Assembly: GCF_008806955.1 (NCBI RefSeq)
Contig: NZ_CP031727.1
Span: 2,184,001-2,248,000, forward strand
DNA: 64,000 bases
From: Cellvibrio sp. KY-YJ-3
GTDB taxonomy: Bacteria; Pseudomonadota; Gammaproteobacteria; Pseudomonadales; Cellvibrionaceae
Reading direction: 5' to 3'
Below are positions 1-8,522 of this stretch, piece after piece. Made by a program: the position numbers and the translations under genes. Each line of letters opens with the position of its first letter. Position 1 is the first letter of the stretch. A model generated the notes under the pieces. It searched no databases. It was not told the DNA's origin and worked only from the letters and a program-made list of their open reading frames with translations.

Positions 1-780
1 TTGGAAAGCTATGCCCGTGAACATCAGCTGCAGTGGGTGGAGGATGAAAGCAATCAGGATGATGCTTACGACCGCAACTTTCTGCGCAATCAGGTACTGC
101 CGCTGCTGGCGATACGCTGGCCGGGATTTATGCGTAAATGGCAGCAGACTGCTGAGCTTTGTGCCGAACAGGAGTTGCTGTTAGAGGCTATTGCGCAAGA
201 GGATTTGGCCGCTGCTGCGCCGCGCGCCGCGCGCATCGGGCAGAGTATTGATCTGGCTTTTTTGCGCGCGTGTGCGCCGGCGCGCCAGCAAAACCTGCTG
301 CGCTATTGGCTGCGCAGCGACGGTTGCAGCACCCCTGAGCAAAATCATTGGCAGCAAATCCAGGCGCAGTTGTTACAGGGGCGAGAGGACGCCGAAGCCA
401 ATGTGACTTGGGGCGATGTATCGCTGCGGGTCTTTCGCGCGCGTTTGTATTTGCTGCCCGTACCATTACCAGAAATGGCGCTGACATTGATCGAGACGAG
501 TGACAATCAATCGCTCCGTTTGAAAATGGGTTTACCCAATCTGCATATTCGCACCCGGGTGGGCGGCGAGCGCTGCAAACCGGCCGGGCGCAACCACTCC
601 CAAACCCTGAAAAAATTGTTGCAGGAATACAGTTTGGAACCCTGGCTGCGCGAGCAGTTGCCGCTGGTCTATAGCGGCGATGAACTGGTAGCGGTGGGGG
701 ATTTATGGGTTTGTGATGGGGTTGTGGCAGGGTGTGATGAAGCCGGTTATCGATTGGTGTGGACGGGTGGTGCGGAATAG
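1..780 (+). CDS. tilS: tRNA(Ile)-lysidine synthase TilS, 3' part (5' end outside window)
   Basis: TilS joins lysine to C34 of the CAU-anticodon tRNA-Ile so that it reads AUA. The gene is cut by the window edge: the visible 259 residues lack the N-terminal PP-loop ATPase (SGGxDS) that a full protein of about 430-460 residues would carry. What remains begins in the conserved segment with EDESN followed by YDRNFLRN (about residues 14-29), typical of the end of the TilS catalytic domain. It continues through the helical middle part and ends in the small C-terminal tRNA-binding domain (GGERCKPAGRNHSQTLKKLLQE near 190-211, then VGDLWVCDG). The TTG at position 1 is only the first codon visible, not a start. 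The gene converges on the next one and a bidirectional terminator lies between them. Confidence 0.93.
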   Translation: MESYAREHQLQWVEDESNQDDAYDRNFLRNQVLPLLAIRWPGFMRKWQQTAELCAEQELLLEAIAQEDLAAAAPRAARIGQSIDLAFLRACAPARQQNLLRYWLRSDGCSTPEQNHWQQIQAQLLQGREDAEANVTWGDVSLRVFRARLYLLPVPLPEMALTLIETSDNQSLRLKMGLPNLHIRTRVGGERCKPAGRNHSQTLKKLLQEYSLEPWLREQLPLVYSGDELVAVGDLWVCDGVVAGCDEAGYRLVWTGGAE

Positions 781-827
781 TCGCTCAATTCAAGTCATAC
801 GAGTTGCCCTGCAGGCGCTTGACCAAT

Positions 828-857
828 AAAAACGGGATGCATCAGCATCCCGTTTTT
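828..857. terminator. Bidirectional intrinsic terminator between tilS and the FG-GAP gene
   Basis: A 13-bp perfect stem (AAAAACGGGATGC pairing with GCATCCCGTTTTT) closes a four-base ATCA loop. The flanking A and T runs give a U tract in both directions, as expected between two convergent genes. Confidence 0.9.
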
Positions 858-876
858 ACGAAGGGCAGTTAATTAC

Positions 877-3192
877 TTAGTAGAGATAGACTGCACCTGA
901 GGCTTCGAGGTTGTTGTCGCTCTGATCCAGACCTGCACTGCTAGCGGCTGAACTGGTACTGGCGCCGCTGGAGGCAGCAACGGAGGTGTAGCCACGACCC
1001 GATTCGCGGTGCGCGCCAACCAACATATTTTTACCGTCGCCCGAGAGTTCAACATTCAACCCAAAGCGATCACTGGCATCAGGGTTGGATGCTTTTACAT
1101 AACTCTTTTGTGACCAAACGGTATTGTTGCGGGTGAATACAAACACGGCGCCGGCATCCGCTTTGCTGGTATCACCTTCGTCGCCATTAATACCGGTGGC
1201 GTAGCTGCTTTCACGGAATGAACCCACAGCCAGGATATTGCCGTCGTCAGACAGGCTTACACTATTACCAAATTGACCACCGCCGTTTATCTGGATGCTG
1301 TAAGTCACACTGGTAACGGCTACCAAACTGATACCAGTGTGTTTGGTTAGTGTTGAAGGTTTAACGATTGCTTCTTGCGACCAACTTTCGCCCGACTTGG
1401 CAAACACATAGGCTGCGCCGGTATTGGCAAATTCAATATCTTGTGCGACATCGCCATTAATAGTTGTTGCTTTGCTCGCATCACCAGGTGCACCGATCAC
1501 CAGGGTATTACCATCGCCAGAAACATCCACGCTGGTGCCAAAGGCAGTGTACATATAAGTGCTGGCAGGTTTTAAGTAGGCTTCCTGATTCCACAAGTCT
1601 GCTGTGCGCTTAAAGACATAAGCTGCACCGTTATCAATTACGCCGCGCACTTGGTAGCGACCCGCTTCTTCGCACTCGGCGTCAATCACATAGGCGCCTT
1701 CGTTGAAGTAATAGCAAGAGTTCTTGGATTGATCGCCATTAACACCGGTTGCATTACTATCTTCACTGATTGCGCCAACCACCATGGTATTGCCATCGGT
1801 AGACAGGGCAATGCTCACACCAAAGGCGTCGTTTTGTTCCGCATTGGATGCTTTAACATGGGACTCTTCCTTCCAGCCATTCTCGCCTAAACGGAAGGTA
1901 TAGATCGCACCTGAAGCTGAGCCACCGCGATAGCTGCTACCGGCGGAAGAGCTGCTTGAAGTAGTGCTGCTGCTTGAACTGCTGGTGCTGCTGGTAGATG
2001 AGCTGCTGGAGGGGTAAAACTCCAAACACGCCAGCGATGACATACTGCTTGAAGCGTTAAAGTTGAAAACGCCGCTTCTACTGATGAAGTCCTCAGACGT
2101 GCCCACCGCAAGGGTTTTACCATCACCGGAAAGTGCTAGCGATTCTCCAAAACGTAGCGCAACCGCTGATTGGGCAAAGGCGTGAAGTGTAGAGAAAATC
2201 GGTTTTACATAAGCATCTTGTGTCCAGGTGCCTGCGCTGCGGGTAAAGATGTAGACCGCTCCAACATCAAGAGTTCTTGCTGCCAGCAAATTACCAGTAC
2301 CGCCTGAGGAAGCGGCAGAGCTGATGACCTGTTCATAATTGTCCTGATTACAGTTGACGCCATAAGATGGGCTGTCTTCCAATAAGGCCGATACTGCCAA
2401 GGTATTGCCGTCGTCAGACAATGCCACACGGTAACCAAAACGATCATTCGGCAGCACGCGAAGGCCATTTAAATTAGGCTGCTCGGTATTGGACGCTTTG
2501 AGGTAGGCCTGCTGTACCCAAAGCCCATCCTCTTTCACAAACACATAAACTGCACCGGCATTTACTATTTCGTTGTTGGTTTGATCACCATTAATACCAA
2601 CCGCTTTACTGTCCTCTGCAGGCGCGCCAATCGCCATGGTCATGCCATCGCTTGAGAGGGTAATACTCCAACCGAACCAGTCAAATGAGCCGGTATTGGA
2701 GGCTTTGAAATAGCCGATGGCTTTGATCATTTCGGTGGCGGTAAATGTCATGTCCGAGCGCTGGCTGCAGTCGTCCGCAACACAGGCATCCACCCAATAA
2801 CGGGTATTTACCCAGTCGTGAATGTGTACGCCAATTTCATCGCTGGCACTGGTGGTGGTGATGTTGTCAGCTAACAGCACTGCGCCGTTTTCAGCGTCTT
2901 GTTTGTAAAGTTTGTAGTGGGTTGCACCTTCTACCGCGCTCCACTGAAAAGTGAGTACTTTGGGGCTTTGTGCTTCCACTTTTACGCTGGGCCAAATGCC
3001 TGAGCCATTGGCTGGTACGGAGGCACTGCTAAAGCTGCTGCGCAGTGATGAGCTGCTGCTAATAGAAGAGCTGCTGGCTGATGATTTGTTGTCGCTTCCG
3101 CCGCCACAGGCAGTGAGCAAAAATGAACCGGCTGCGAGAGAGAGCAGCAGGGTGGTGCGCTGTAATAGCGGGGATAAACGATCAATATTCAT
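877..3192 (-). CDS. FG-GAP repeat lipoprotein with polyserine linkers
   Basis: Predicted cell-surface or periplasmic lipoprotein of 771 residues with no recognisable catalytic domain. The N-terminus is a lipoprotein signal with the lipobox LLTAC (Cys about 29), followed by GGG and a serine-rich linker (about 36-57). Next comes a short fibronectin-like stretch (about 65-150), then at least six repeats of about 60-90 residues. Each repeat has the pattern FG..(V/I).LS.DG.T(L/M)A(V/I)GA..(E/D)DS...GI(N)GD followed by GA.YVF and W.QE.Y(L/V)K. These are FG-GAP/integrin-alpha-type repeats that probably fold as a beta-propeller; the GINGD acidic loops could bind calcium. A second polyserine tract interrupts the repeats near residues 395-425 and an Ala/Ser-rich tract lies near the C-terminus. 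Polyserine linkers of this kind are common in Cellvibrio and Saccharophagus secreted proteins. The ligand is unknown. Confidence 0.82.
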   Translation of the reverse strand: MNIDRLSPLLQRTTLLLSLAAGSFLLTACGGGSDNKSSASSSSISSSSSLRSSFSSASVPANGSGIWPSVKVEAQSPKVLTFQWSAVEGATHYKLYKQDAENGAVLLADNITTTSASDEIGVHIHDWVNTRYWVDACVADDCSQRSDMTFTATEMIKAIGYFKASNTGSFDWFGWSITLSSDGMTMAIGAPAEDSKAVGINGDQTNNEIVNAGAVYVFVKEDGLWVQQAYLKASNTEQPNLNGLRVLPNDRFGYRVALSDDGNTLAVSALLEDSPSYGVNCNQDNYEQVISSAASSGGTGNLLAARTLDVGAVYIFTRSAGTWTQDAYVKPIFSTLHAFAQSAVALRFGESLALSGDGKTLAVGTSEDFISRSGVFNFNASSSMSSLACLEFYPSSSSSTSSTSSSSSSTTSSSSSAGSSYRGGSASGAIYTFRLGENGWKEESHVKASNAEQNDAFGVSIALSTDGNTMVVGAISEDSNATGVNGDQSKNSCYYFNEGAYVIDAECEEAGRYQVRGVIDNGAAYVFKRTADLWNQEAYLKPASTYMYTAFGTSVDVSGDGNTLVIGAPGDASKATTINGDVAQDIEFANTGAAYVFAKSGESWSQEAIVKPSTLTKHTGISLVAVTSVTYSIQINGGGQFGNSVSLSDDGNILAVGSFRESSYATGINGDEGDTSKADAGAVFVFTRNNTVWSQKSYVKASNPDASDRFGLNVELSGDGKNMLVGAHRESGRGYTSVAASSGASTSSAASSAGLDQSDNNLEASGAVYLY

Positions 3193-3400
3193 TCAGCGTG
3201 TTCCTGAGGTTTAAAACTGGTCGGTGATTCTGTGTGTCGCGGCGCTTGGTGTCAATCAAATCGCCCGCATTTAGGCTTGGCTGCTTAATAAATAGAAGCC
3301 GCATAGAGACCGTGAAAACAGGCAATTGGTTCAGTGATTTTATGCGGTGTTAAATCTAACGAACTTGGGTGGGGTGAGTTGTTAGCAATTGTGCGAGTGA

Positions 3401-3429
3401 ATGGCGCCCTGTGAGTGTGCGGGCGCCAT
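3401..3429 (-). other. Hairpin downstream of the di-haem cytochrome gene
   Basis: Perfect 9-bp inverted repeat ATGGCGCCC / GGGCGCCAT with an 11-base loop, 17 bases past the stop of the minus-strand cytochrome gene. No clear U tract follows on the minus strand, so it may be an mRNA 3'-end stabiliser or a weak terminator. The rest of 3193-3445 shows nothing recognisable. Confidence 0.5.
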
Positions 3430-3445
3430 GTAGCGGGAGGGCAGG

Positions 3446-5377
3446 TTAAAGCGTTTTCAGGTATTCAACCAGTGCCAAACGCTGTGCATGGTTGATAGGG
3501 TTTAGCTGGCGCATTTTGGGTTTGCCTTGTGCATCCTTCAATGGGCGCCCCTGTGCATCCAGAATAAATACCGGCGTCACGCCAGCGGCATATTCATGAC
3601 CTTTATTGGAGTTGCTAGGCAGGCTGGTATCAAACACAAACAAGTCGGGGTATTGCGCCGGGTCACGCCCTACCATACCTACTTTTACTGGGTCCAGTTC
3701 GCGCACCCCTATCGTAAATTTGTTGGGGCGACAGGTTTTGCCACTGATGATTTCAGCATCACTGCAGCTGGGCATAAACAGTTCATACAAGCTGGGCACT
3801 GAGCCGTTGTGTAAATAAGGTGCTGTAGCCCAAATGCCATTGAGCGGGCGCGCTTTGTAAGCAGCGAGTGTGGCGGGGTTGTTTTTGTTGACGATTTCAA
3901 AGTCCAGATGCCGCTCGGTCTTTTTAATCGGGTTATCGCCGATGGAAGTCACCAAGTCATAGAGTTTCTCCGCCCAGCGGCGGATAAACGTTTTATCGTG
4001 ATCCGGCTCCAGCAAAACTCCCTCAACTGCTGCACTCAGGGCAGGTAAGACCGGCGTATTGGCGCTAAAACGCGGCGAGCGGGGATCGAGCGGTTTGATT
4101 TTGTCGCCTTCAAAGTAGCCGCTTTTGCCAGTGTAGTTGAGTGCATTCATCGCCATGTATGGATCAGTACCGATGGTTTGCAGGCTGGCAAATTGAGATA
4201 TCACACGTCGTTTGGGGTCGGTGCGGTCAATGGCTTCATGACAGGTGTGGCACTGGTATTCAATAAATATCTCCCTGCCTTGCTCGGCCAAATGCTGGTT
4301 AATGGCAGGCAATACATTTTGCTCGGCCAATTGTTGCCAGCTGGGCGACCACAGACTTTCAAGGTGACGCTCCATACGTGTCAGGTTGCGCACTACTACT
4401 GAGGAGCGGTAGCCCAGATCACCTGGCTTTTTATCCAGATCAAACTGTGCAAAGACACCGAGTGCTTCGCCCGTATTGCGCCCCAATGGCCCTGCTAATT
4501 CGTTATCTCCCACACCGTTCCACTGCACAAAGTCGTGCTGTGGGGTATCCCATAAATAGGGGTAGCTCACTGGTGCACTGGCGGGATTGAAGTTGGGTTC
4601 TTTGGGGGTGAGGTGGGCGAGAATACGGTTGTAAATGCGCCCAAAGGCATCGAGGCGCCCGTAACCATAAGCGACGCTTTGATTGCCGTGGCGCGGCTCA
4701 TTGATCTGGTTGTAATGAGCGATTTGCGCGGCGACCTCGCTCAGCTCCACACGAAGGGCTTCTTGATCGGCGGGATATCGGGCTTTTAATACGTTTTTCG
4801 CAAGCCGCTCAAATTTGGCTGGCTCGTCGAGGCTGGTATTCAGCGCGGCAGACAAACTCTTTAGCATCTTTTCCATATCTGCCAGCGTTGCCCCACCGTC
4901 AATGCGTATGGCTGCGCCCTGATAATTGATCTGGCTGGTATGGCAAGCTGCGCAAGTCAGGCCAATATAATTTTTGCCGAGATGTTCATCTTTTACCCAG
5001 CCCACCGGCAGTCCATCCGGGTTGGCGAGTGAGGCCGATTGGGGCAGGTAACGCAGGCGATTCATATGCTCATCGCTGCGGAATAATTGTTCGCTGTCAG
5101 ATACTTCCAGATGCAGGAAAATATCGTAGGGGATCAGGTTGGAGCCTTGAGTGACATTGTAAAACCACAGGCTTTGGGCTGCGCTCCAGTTTTGTTCGGG
5201 GTAAACCACCTGCTCGGCGCTATCGCCAAAGCTATCTGTTGTAGTCGCTTTGGCGTAGCGGTCGCCATCAACCAAAACCCCTTGGGATAAATAACTACAA
5301 CCTTGAAGCAGTGTGAATAAAGCGAGGGTTGCCCCCCATAACAGTCGTGCAGAAGCACTGGTGAAGGTCGTGATCAT
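3446..5377 (-). CDS. Large di-haem c-type cytochrome, CCP/MauG superfamily (RoxA-like size), lipoprotein
   Basis: Two c-type haem motifs, CAACH (about residue 142) and CHTCH (about 376), and the late motif ATAPYLHNGSVPSLYEL place this in the di-haem cytochrome c peroxidase/MauG superfamily. At about 643 residues it is nearly twice a classical CcpA (about 330). Its size and haem spacing of roughly 235 residues resemble the rubber oxygenase RoxA/RoxB branch and the uncharacterised di-haem-cytochrome C peroxidase family around it; activity cannot be read from the sequence. The start chosen is the ATG at 5377 because it gives a lipoprotein signal (WGATLALFTLLQGC, Cys27). An upstream GTG at 5476 would bury that signal behind 33 residues. 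It is therefore probably anchored to a membrane facing the periplasm or outside. It sits alone, without a neighbouring methylamine or cytochrome-maturation gene. Confidence 0.8.
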   Translation of the reverse strand: MITTFTSASARLLWGATLALFTLLQGCSYLSQGVLVDGDRYAKATTTDSFGDSAEQVVYPEQNWSAAQSLWFYNVTQGSNLIPYDIFLHLEVSDSEQLFRSDEHMNRLRYLPQSASLANPDGLPVGWVKDEHLGKNYIGLTCAACHTSQINYQGAAIRIDGGATLADMEKMLKSLSAALNTSLDEPAKFERLAKNVLKARYPADQEALRVELSEVAAQIAHYNQINEPRHGNQSVAYGYGRLDAFGRIYNRILAHLTPKEPNFNPASAPVSYPYLWDTPQHDFVQWNGVGDNELAGPLGRNTGEALGVFAQFDLDKKPGDLGYRSSVVVRNLTRMERHLESLWSPSWQQLAEQNVLPAINQHLAEQGREIFIEYQCHTCHEAIDRTDPKRRVISQFASLQTIGTDPYMAMNALNYTGKSGYFEGDKIKPLDPRSPRFSANTPVLPALSAAVEGVLLEPDHDKTFIRRWAEKLYDLVTSIGDNPIKKTERHLDFEIVNKNNPATLAAYKARPLNGIWATAPYLHNGSVPSLYELFMPSCSDAEIISGKTCRPNKFTIGVRELDPVKVGMVGRDPAQYPDLFVFDTSLPSNSNKGHEYAAGVTPVFILDAQGRPLKDAQGKPKMRQLNPINHAQRLALVEYLKTL

Positions 5378-5399
5378 TCCTTTCAAATCCTGATGGTAG

Positions 5400-5425
5400 T
5401 TGTGAACTGTCGTTGTGAACTGTCG
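5400..5425. repeat. Two tandem copies of a 13-base unit
   Basis: TTGTGAACTGTCG occurs twice back to back, followed by a partial third copy (TTGTG), just upstream of the chosen start of the di-haem cytochrome gene. It could be slippage-prone or a direct-repeat binding site; nothing more can be said. Confidence 0.6.
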
Positions 5426-5675
5426 TTGTGGAAAAACGTGCAATAAAAAGTGAATGGGTAAGAGCAAAAAACACACGCAAAAGAATCGCTAAAAAGGCCT
5501 TATGGTTAAGGAACTATTCAGTATTCCAACAGCCTTAGCTAAGAACTTTATCAGATTGTACCCAGACGGGCGAAAGCGGTGAGGTGAATTTGTCACTGCT
5601 GCTACCAAGAATCTGGCAATAAAGTAACAAAATCTTTGCGGGTGTGAACGGGGTGGTGTGACAGCAAGCTTTTGC

Positions 5676-5703
5676 TTGAACTGTAACAAATTGTGCGTAG
5701 ACT
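5676..5703 (+). promoter_or_regulatory. Possible sigma-70 promoter in the 5378-5816 gap
   Basis: TTGAAC and TAGACT are separated by 16 bases, about 115 bases before the gene at 5817. The match is only moderate. The remainder of the 440-base gap between the divergent genes at 5377 and 5817 shows no gene or strong structure; open frames on the minus strand there have no recognisable protein features. Confidence 0.3.
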
Positions 5704-5816
5704 GCCGCCTCGCCGCGTAGAGGGACGCTTTTATTAGAACCGGGTGGCGAATAATCAACCAGTTTTCGGCCAACGTCGTTGTGGCGGAAAACCATAAGAA
5801 CGCAGCGGGATCTTTT

Positions 5817-6194
5817 ATGGTGATGAACTCTTTTTTTGTCGATACAGTGTTAAATAACCGCCTTGGGCAACCGGTAAGTCTGAGCGTTTGTCATCTGCAA
5901 TTTCAAGGCCGCGATTACGTAATGGTGGCCGCGCCTACCCAACATGCTTCCAGTTTCGTCGGAAAAAATGCTGAACCCTTTGCGTTTCAATTGCGCGAGC
6001 GTTTTGAGTTGGATGCGCGCCGTTTTGAATTAGTGGAAGTGCGTGAAACAGCGGATGGCCTTCATTTGTATCGCTGGCGTTTTGAGTGGGTGGGTAATTC
6101 ACCGCTTTCAGCGCGCAGTGAAGAAATTGTCTCACCGGTACTGCGTGCTGCTTTATTAGACGTTATTGAGCCTGCTCCCGCTGCGATCGCTTGA
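5817..6194 (+). CDS. Small hypothetical protein, 125 residues
   Basis: Not recognised. The likely start is the ATG at 5817, preceded by GCGGGA six bases upstream; an in-frame GTG at 5781 and an ATG at 5823 are alternatives. The protein is soluble-looking, without signal peptide, membrane segment or cysteine cluster (one Cys near residue 25). It alternates short hydrophobic strands and charged loops (SVCHLQFQGRDYVMVAAPTQ, FELDARRFELVEVRE, LYRWRFEWVG), suggesting a small beta-rich fold. It converges on the gene at 6217 with only 22 bases between stops. Its moderately GC-rich codon choice resembles that of its neighbours, so it is probably a real resident gene. Confidence 0.6.
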   Translation: MVMNSFFVDTVLNNRLGQPVSLSVCHLQFQGRDYVMVAAPTQHASSFVGKNAEPFAFQLRERFELDARRFELVEVRETADGLHLYRWRFEWVGNSPLSARSEEIVSPVLRAALLDVIEPAPAAIA

Positions 6195-6216
6195 GCTGGT
6201 TGTTTGGAAACTACGC

Positions 6217-6603
6217 TTAAGTATCAATGGTTATCGGCGTCTCTTTGCGCCACAAGCGTTGGCGCGGCAGCTGGGTTAGTTGCGCCAATAATGTCTGCTT
6301 GTGCTCCTCGTTAGTAAACCAGTAATAGTCCTGACTACTTTTAGGTTTAAGCCAGCCACGCATTTCGCCCATATATTCGAGAGTTAATGTGGGCATACCC
6401 ATCTTGCGATCAAAATTAAAACTGTGGTTCCAGTGCACTAATAAATCGCGTTTGGCGATGGCTAGCGCTAACGCCGGAGTCTCTGCACTGATAGGTTTGC
6501 AACTGATAAAACCAATCACTGGTTCAGCATTGTCGTTATCAATGCGTGAAGCATTTTCAAAAAAAATATCTTCGCCGGAAAGTACAACTTTGTAGTAGGT
6601 CAT
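6217..6603 (-). CDS. Small hypothetical protein, 128 residues
   Basis: Not recognised. The start chosen is the ATG at 6603; a TTG two codons upstream is less likely. No signal peptide or membrane span is visible. The sequence begins MTYYKVVLSGEDIFFENA and contains a central segment with several aromatic residues (LLVHWNHSFNFDRK) and a C-terminal run of Leu and Gln. It lies 16 bases downstream of the DUF1704 gene on the same strand, so the two are probably cotranscribed, and it may act in the same process, whatever that is. Confidence 0.6.
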   Translation of the reverse strand: MTYYKVVLSGEDIFFENASRIDNDNAEPVIGFISCKPISAETPALALAIAKRDLLVHWNHSFNFDRKMGMPTLTLEYMGEMRGWLKPKSSQDYYWFTNEEHKQTLLAQLTQLPRQRLWRKETPITIDT

Positions 6604-6619
6604 GATCAACTAATTTAAC

Positions 6620-7954
6620 TCAATCCAATTCTGCATCGGTATTTTGGTGAATAGGTGTTGCCGAGGGTAGTTGTTGAAACAATTTATTAAAGTGCTGTTG
6701 CACGCGCGCAATATTCATCTCTGACATGCTGCTCGAAAATCCAAACCAAACATACAGCCCGTTCAGGTTTTTAAACATCGGTGGCAAATGTTTTGGAGCG
6801 ACAATCACCCCATCCAAATAGCGTTCATAGAGCAGCGGTAAATCATCCAGTGTGACTTTGCCGACAAACAGCATTGGGATAATTTCCGGTACACCGGATT
6901 GAATCGCGCTGCGAATAAAGTTTACGTTTTCAACAAATCCTTTTACGTAGGAAATATCTTTGGTGAACACCGAGCCGCCGGTTAAGGTGCCGCCGCGAAA
7001 CACGCGTTGGGTGACGCGATAGCTGTCGTGCTCACTAATGCCGCGCTCTAAAAAGTAGCGATAGACTTCGCAAAAATCGGCGCCTTGCTCGGCTAAATCC
7101 ACCGCGACAACCCGGTCGCTAATGCGTCGTGCACGCTGCGGAAAAGAGCTGAAGGTCAGCGTTTCCAGCAGTACAGCCATGCCTTCCTGAATTGCAGTAA
7201 TTCGCGGCGATCCAACACTTAGCCAGGTTGCCCAAGGCTGTTCACGGCCGTTCAGGGTGGTGCCGATGTGAACCCAACCTTCATGCACTTCCAGCACCTG
7301 GATATCCAGCTCGGAAAACAGCGAGCGGCGATTAATTTTAATGCAGTCGCCACCGGCAGACGCGTCGGACACTATGTCATCGCTTATCTGCACTCGCACT
7401 TCACCGGCGCCAAAATAATCACGCATGCGCCCGCTGAGCATAGTGACTGCATCTTCAGCATTGATGTGATTGGTGTAAGGGCGGTTTAGGTGCTCGACGG
7501 CTGGCAGCGAAAAAATATGGCACAAACGCTCACCCATTTGGCGCAGGGTTTTGCGATCGCCGCGAATATTGTCACTCGCCGAACCGTAGAGTTGTTTGCT
7601 GAAATGGCCGAACTGTTGGGTGCCGCGCGCGCGCAACAGCTCAATCACAATTTGGTATTGATCAATGGTGGCCTGCAGGATTTTGCCCAGCGCATCATGG
7701 TGCCCCAATTGGCGACGCACATCGCTTTTCAATTCTTTCAGTAGTTGACTGACATTGCGTGGATCAAATGCCAGTGCTTGGCGCTGATAAAAATCCGCCT
7801 CCAATCCAGGCAGTTCTCTACCTTGTTCGGCACGAAAACGCTGTTCGATTCCTGCTGGCCACTTGATGGCATCGAGGATACGAATGGGTTTTTGCAGGGA
7901 GACCAGGCGCGTTGAAAGTTGTTTCAATCGCTCCAGATAAAGTGAATCGGTCAT
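6620..7954 (-). CDS. DUF1704 / QEGLA-motif family protein, putative HEXXXH metallopeptidase
   Basis: Member of the DUF1704 family, annotated in bacteria as flavohemoglobin expression-modulating QEGLA motif protein. The family signature is clear: VHEGWVHIGTTLNG (His224-Glu225-Gly-Trp-Val-His229), followed by AIQEGMAVLLE (Glu257). This is an HEXXXH plus downstream Glu arrangement. The same domain occurs in the animal tubulin tyrosine carboxypeptidase MATCAP, where HEXXXH is the zinc site, so a metallopeptidase role is a reasonable inference, although no bacterial substrate is known to me. The 444 residues match the family's usual length and all three presumptive zinc ligands are present. There is no signal peptide, so it is probably cytoplasmic. 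It forms a likely two-gene operon with the small gene at 6217. Confidence 0.85.
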   Translation of the reverse strand: MTDSLYLERLKQLSTRLVSLQKPIRILDAIKWPAGIEQRFRAEQGRELPGLEADFYQRQALAFDPRNVSQLLKELKSDVRRQLGHHDALGKILQATIDQYQIVIELLRARGTQQFGHFSKQLYGSASDNIRGDRKTLRQMGERLCHIFSLPAVEHLNRPYTNHINAEDAVTMLSGRMRDYFGAGEVRVQISDDIVSDASAGGDCIKINRRSLFSELDIQVLEVHEGWVHIGTTLNGREQPWATWLSVGSPRITAIQEGMAVLLETLTFSSFPQRARRISDRVVAVDLAEQGADFCEVYRYFLERGISEHDSYRVTQRVFRGGTLTGGSVFTKDISYVKGFVENVNFIRSAIQSGVPEIIPMLFVGKVTLDDLPLLYERYLDGVIVAPKHLPPMFKNLNGLYVWFGFSSSMSEMNIARVQQHFNKLFQQLPSATPIHQNTDAELD

Positions 7955-8145
7955 AGTCGGAATGCCACAAAAGGGGGCAGCCAGGTGCCGGGCGCAGACG
8001 GCTTTGGAACGGCGCGCATTCTAGCCGTTTGCAGGTGATTTGTGGCGAGTATTTATACCTCGCCACGACACCTCTGGCATAGCGGTGGATAAATCGCCAA
8101 AATGCACAGGGTTTAACGTTGGTTAGCTAACAGAGGAATGGGTTT

Positions 8146-8460
8146 ATGCCGTTTGTGGCGCTGGAAAAATTACATCAGCTTTACGATGGTTACCGCAAAG
8201 CCTTTACACTGGATGGCCAGCCGCTACTGTTACTGCAGGAGAACGGCAAAACCCTGTTGATCAAAAATAGCTGCCCCCATGCTGGTGCTGCGCTCACCTA
8301 TGCAACGTGTACTGGCAATGCGATCCGCTGCCCCCTGCATGGCATGGAGTTTGATTTGAGTAGCGGGCGCTCCGCTAATCCCACGTGCAGTCAGCGATTG
8401 CAATTTATCCCGCTAATTTATGAAGGGAACATGCTTGGGGTTGAAGCAAGTTCTTACTGA
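8146..8460 (+). CDS. Small Rieske-type [2Fe-2S] protein
   Basis: A 104-residue stand-alone Rieske domain. The two cluster-binding boxes are CPHAG (Cys-x-His, about residues 45-47) and CPLHGMEFDLSSG (Cys-x-x-His, about 64-67). They are separated by 16 residues, in the normal range for Rieske ferredoxins. No signal peptide or membrane anchor precedes it, so it is a cytoplasmic ferredoxin-like electron carrier or a small subunit partner rather than a bc1 component. A good Shine-Dalgarno (AGAGGAA) lies upstream of the ATG. It stands alone between divergent and downstream genes, so its redox partner cannot be inferred from context. Confidence 0.88.
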   Translation: MPFVALEKLHQLYDGYRKAFTLDGQPLLLLQENGKTLLIKNSCPHAGAALTYATCTGNAIRCPLHGMEFDLSSGRSANPTCSQRLQFIPLIYEGNMLGVEASSY

Positions 8461-8522
8461 GTTTTTAAGCAACAATAAATTATTAACCACAAAACAATGA
8501 GTTATTCACTACAAGGAAAGCT

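Noticed and set aside
5489..5795. Two overlapping minus-strand frames of 86-94 codons
   Set aside because: They lie in the gap between divergent genes, start without ribosome-binding sites and resemble nothing known.
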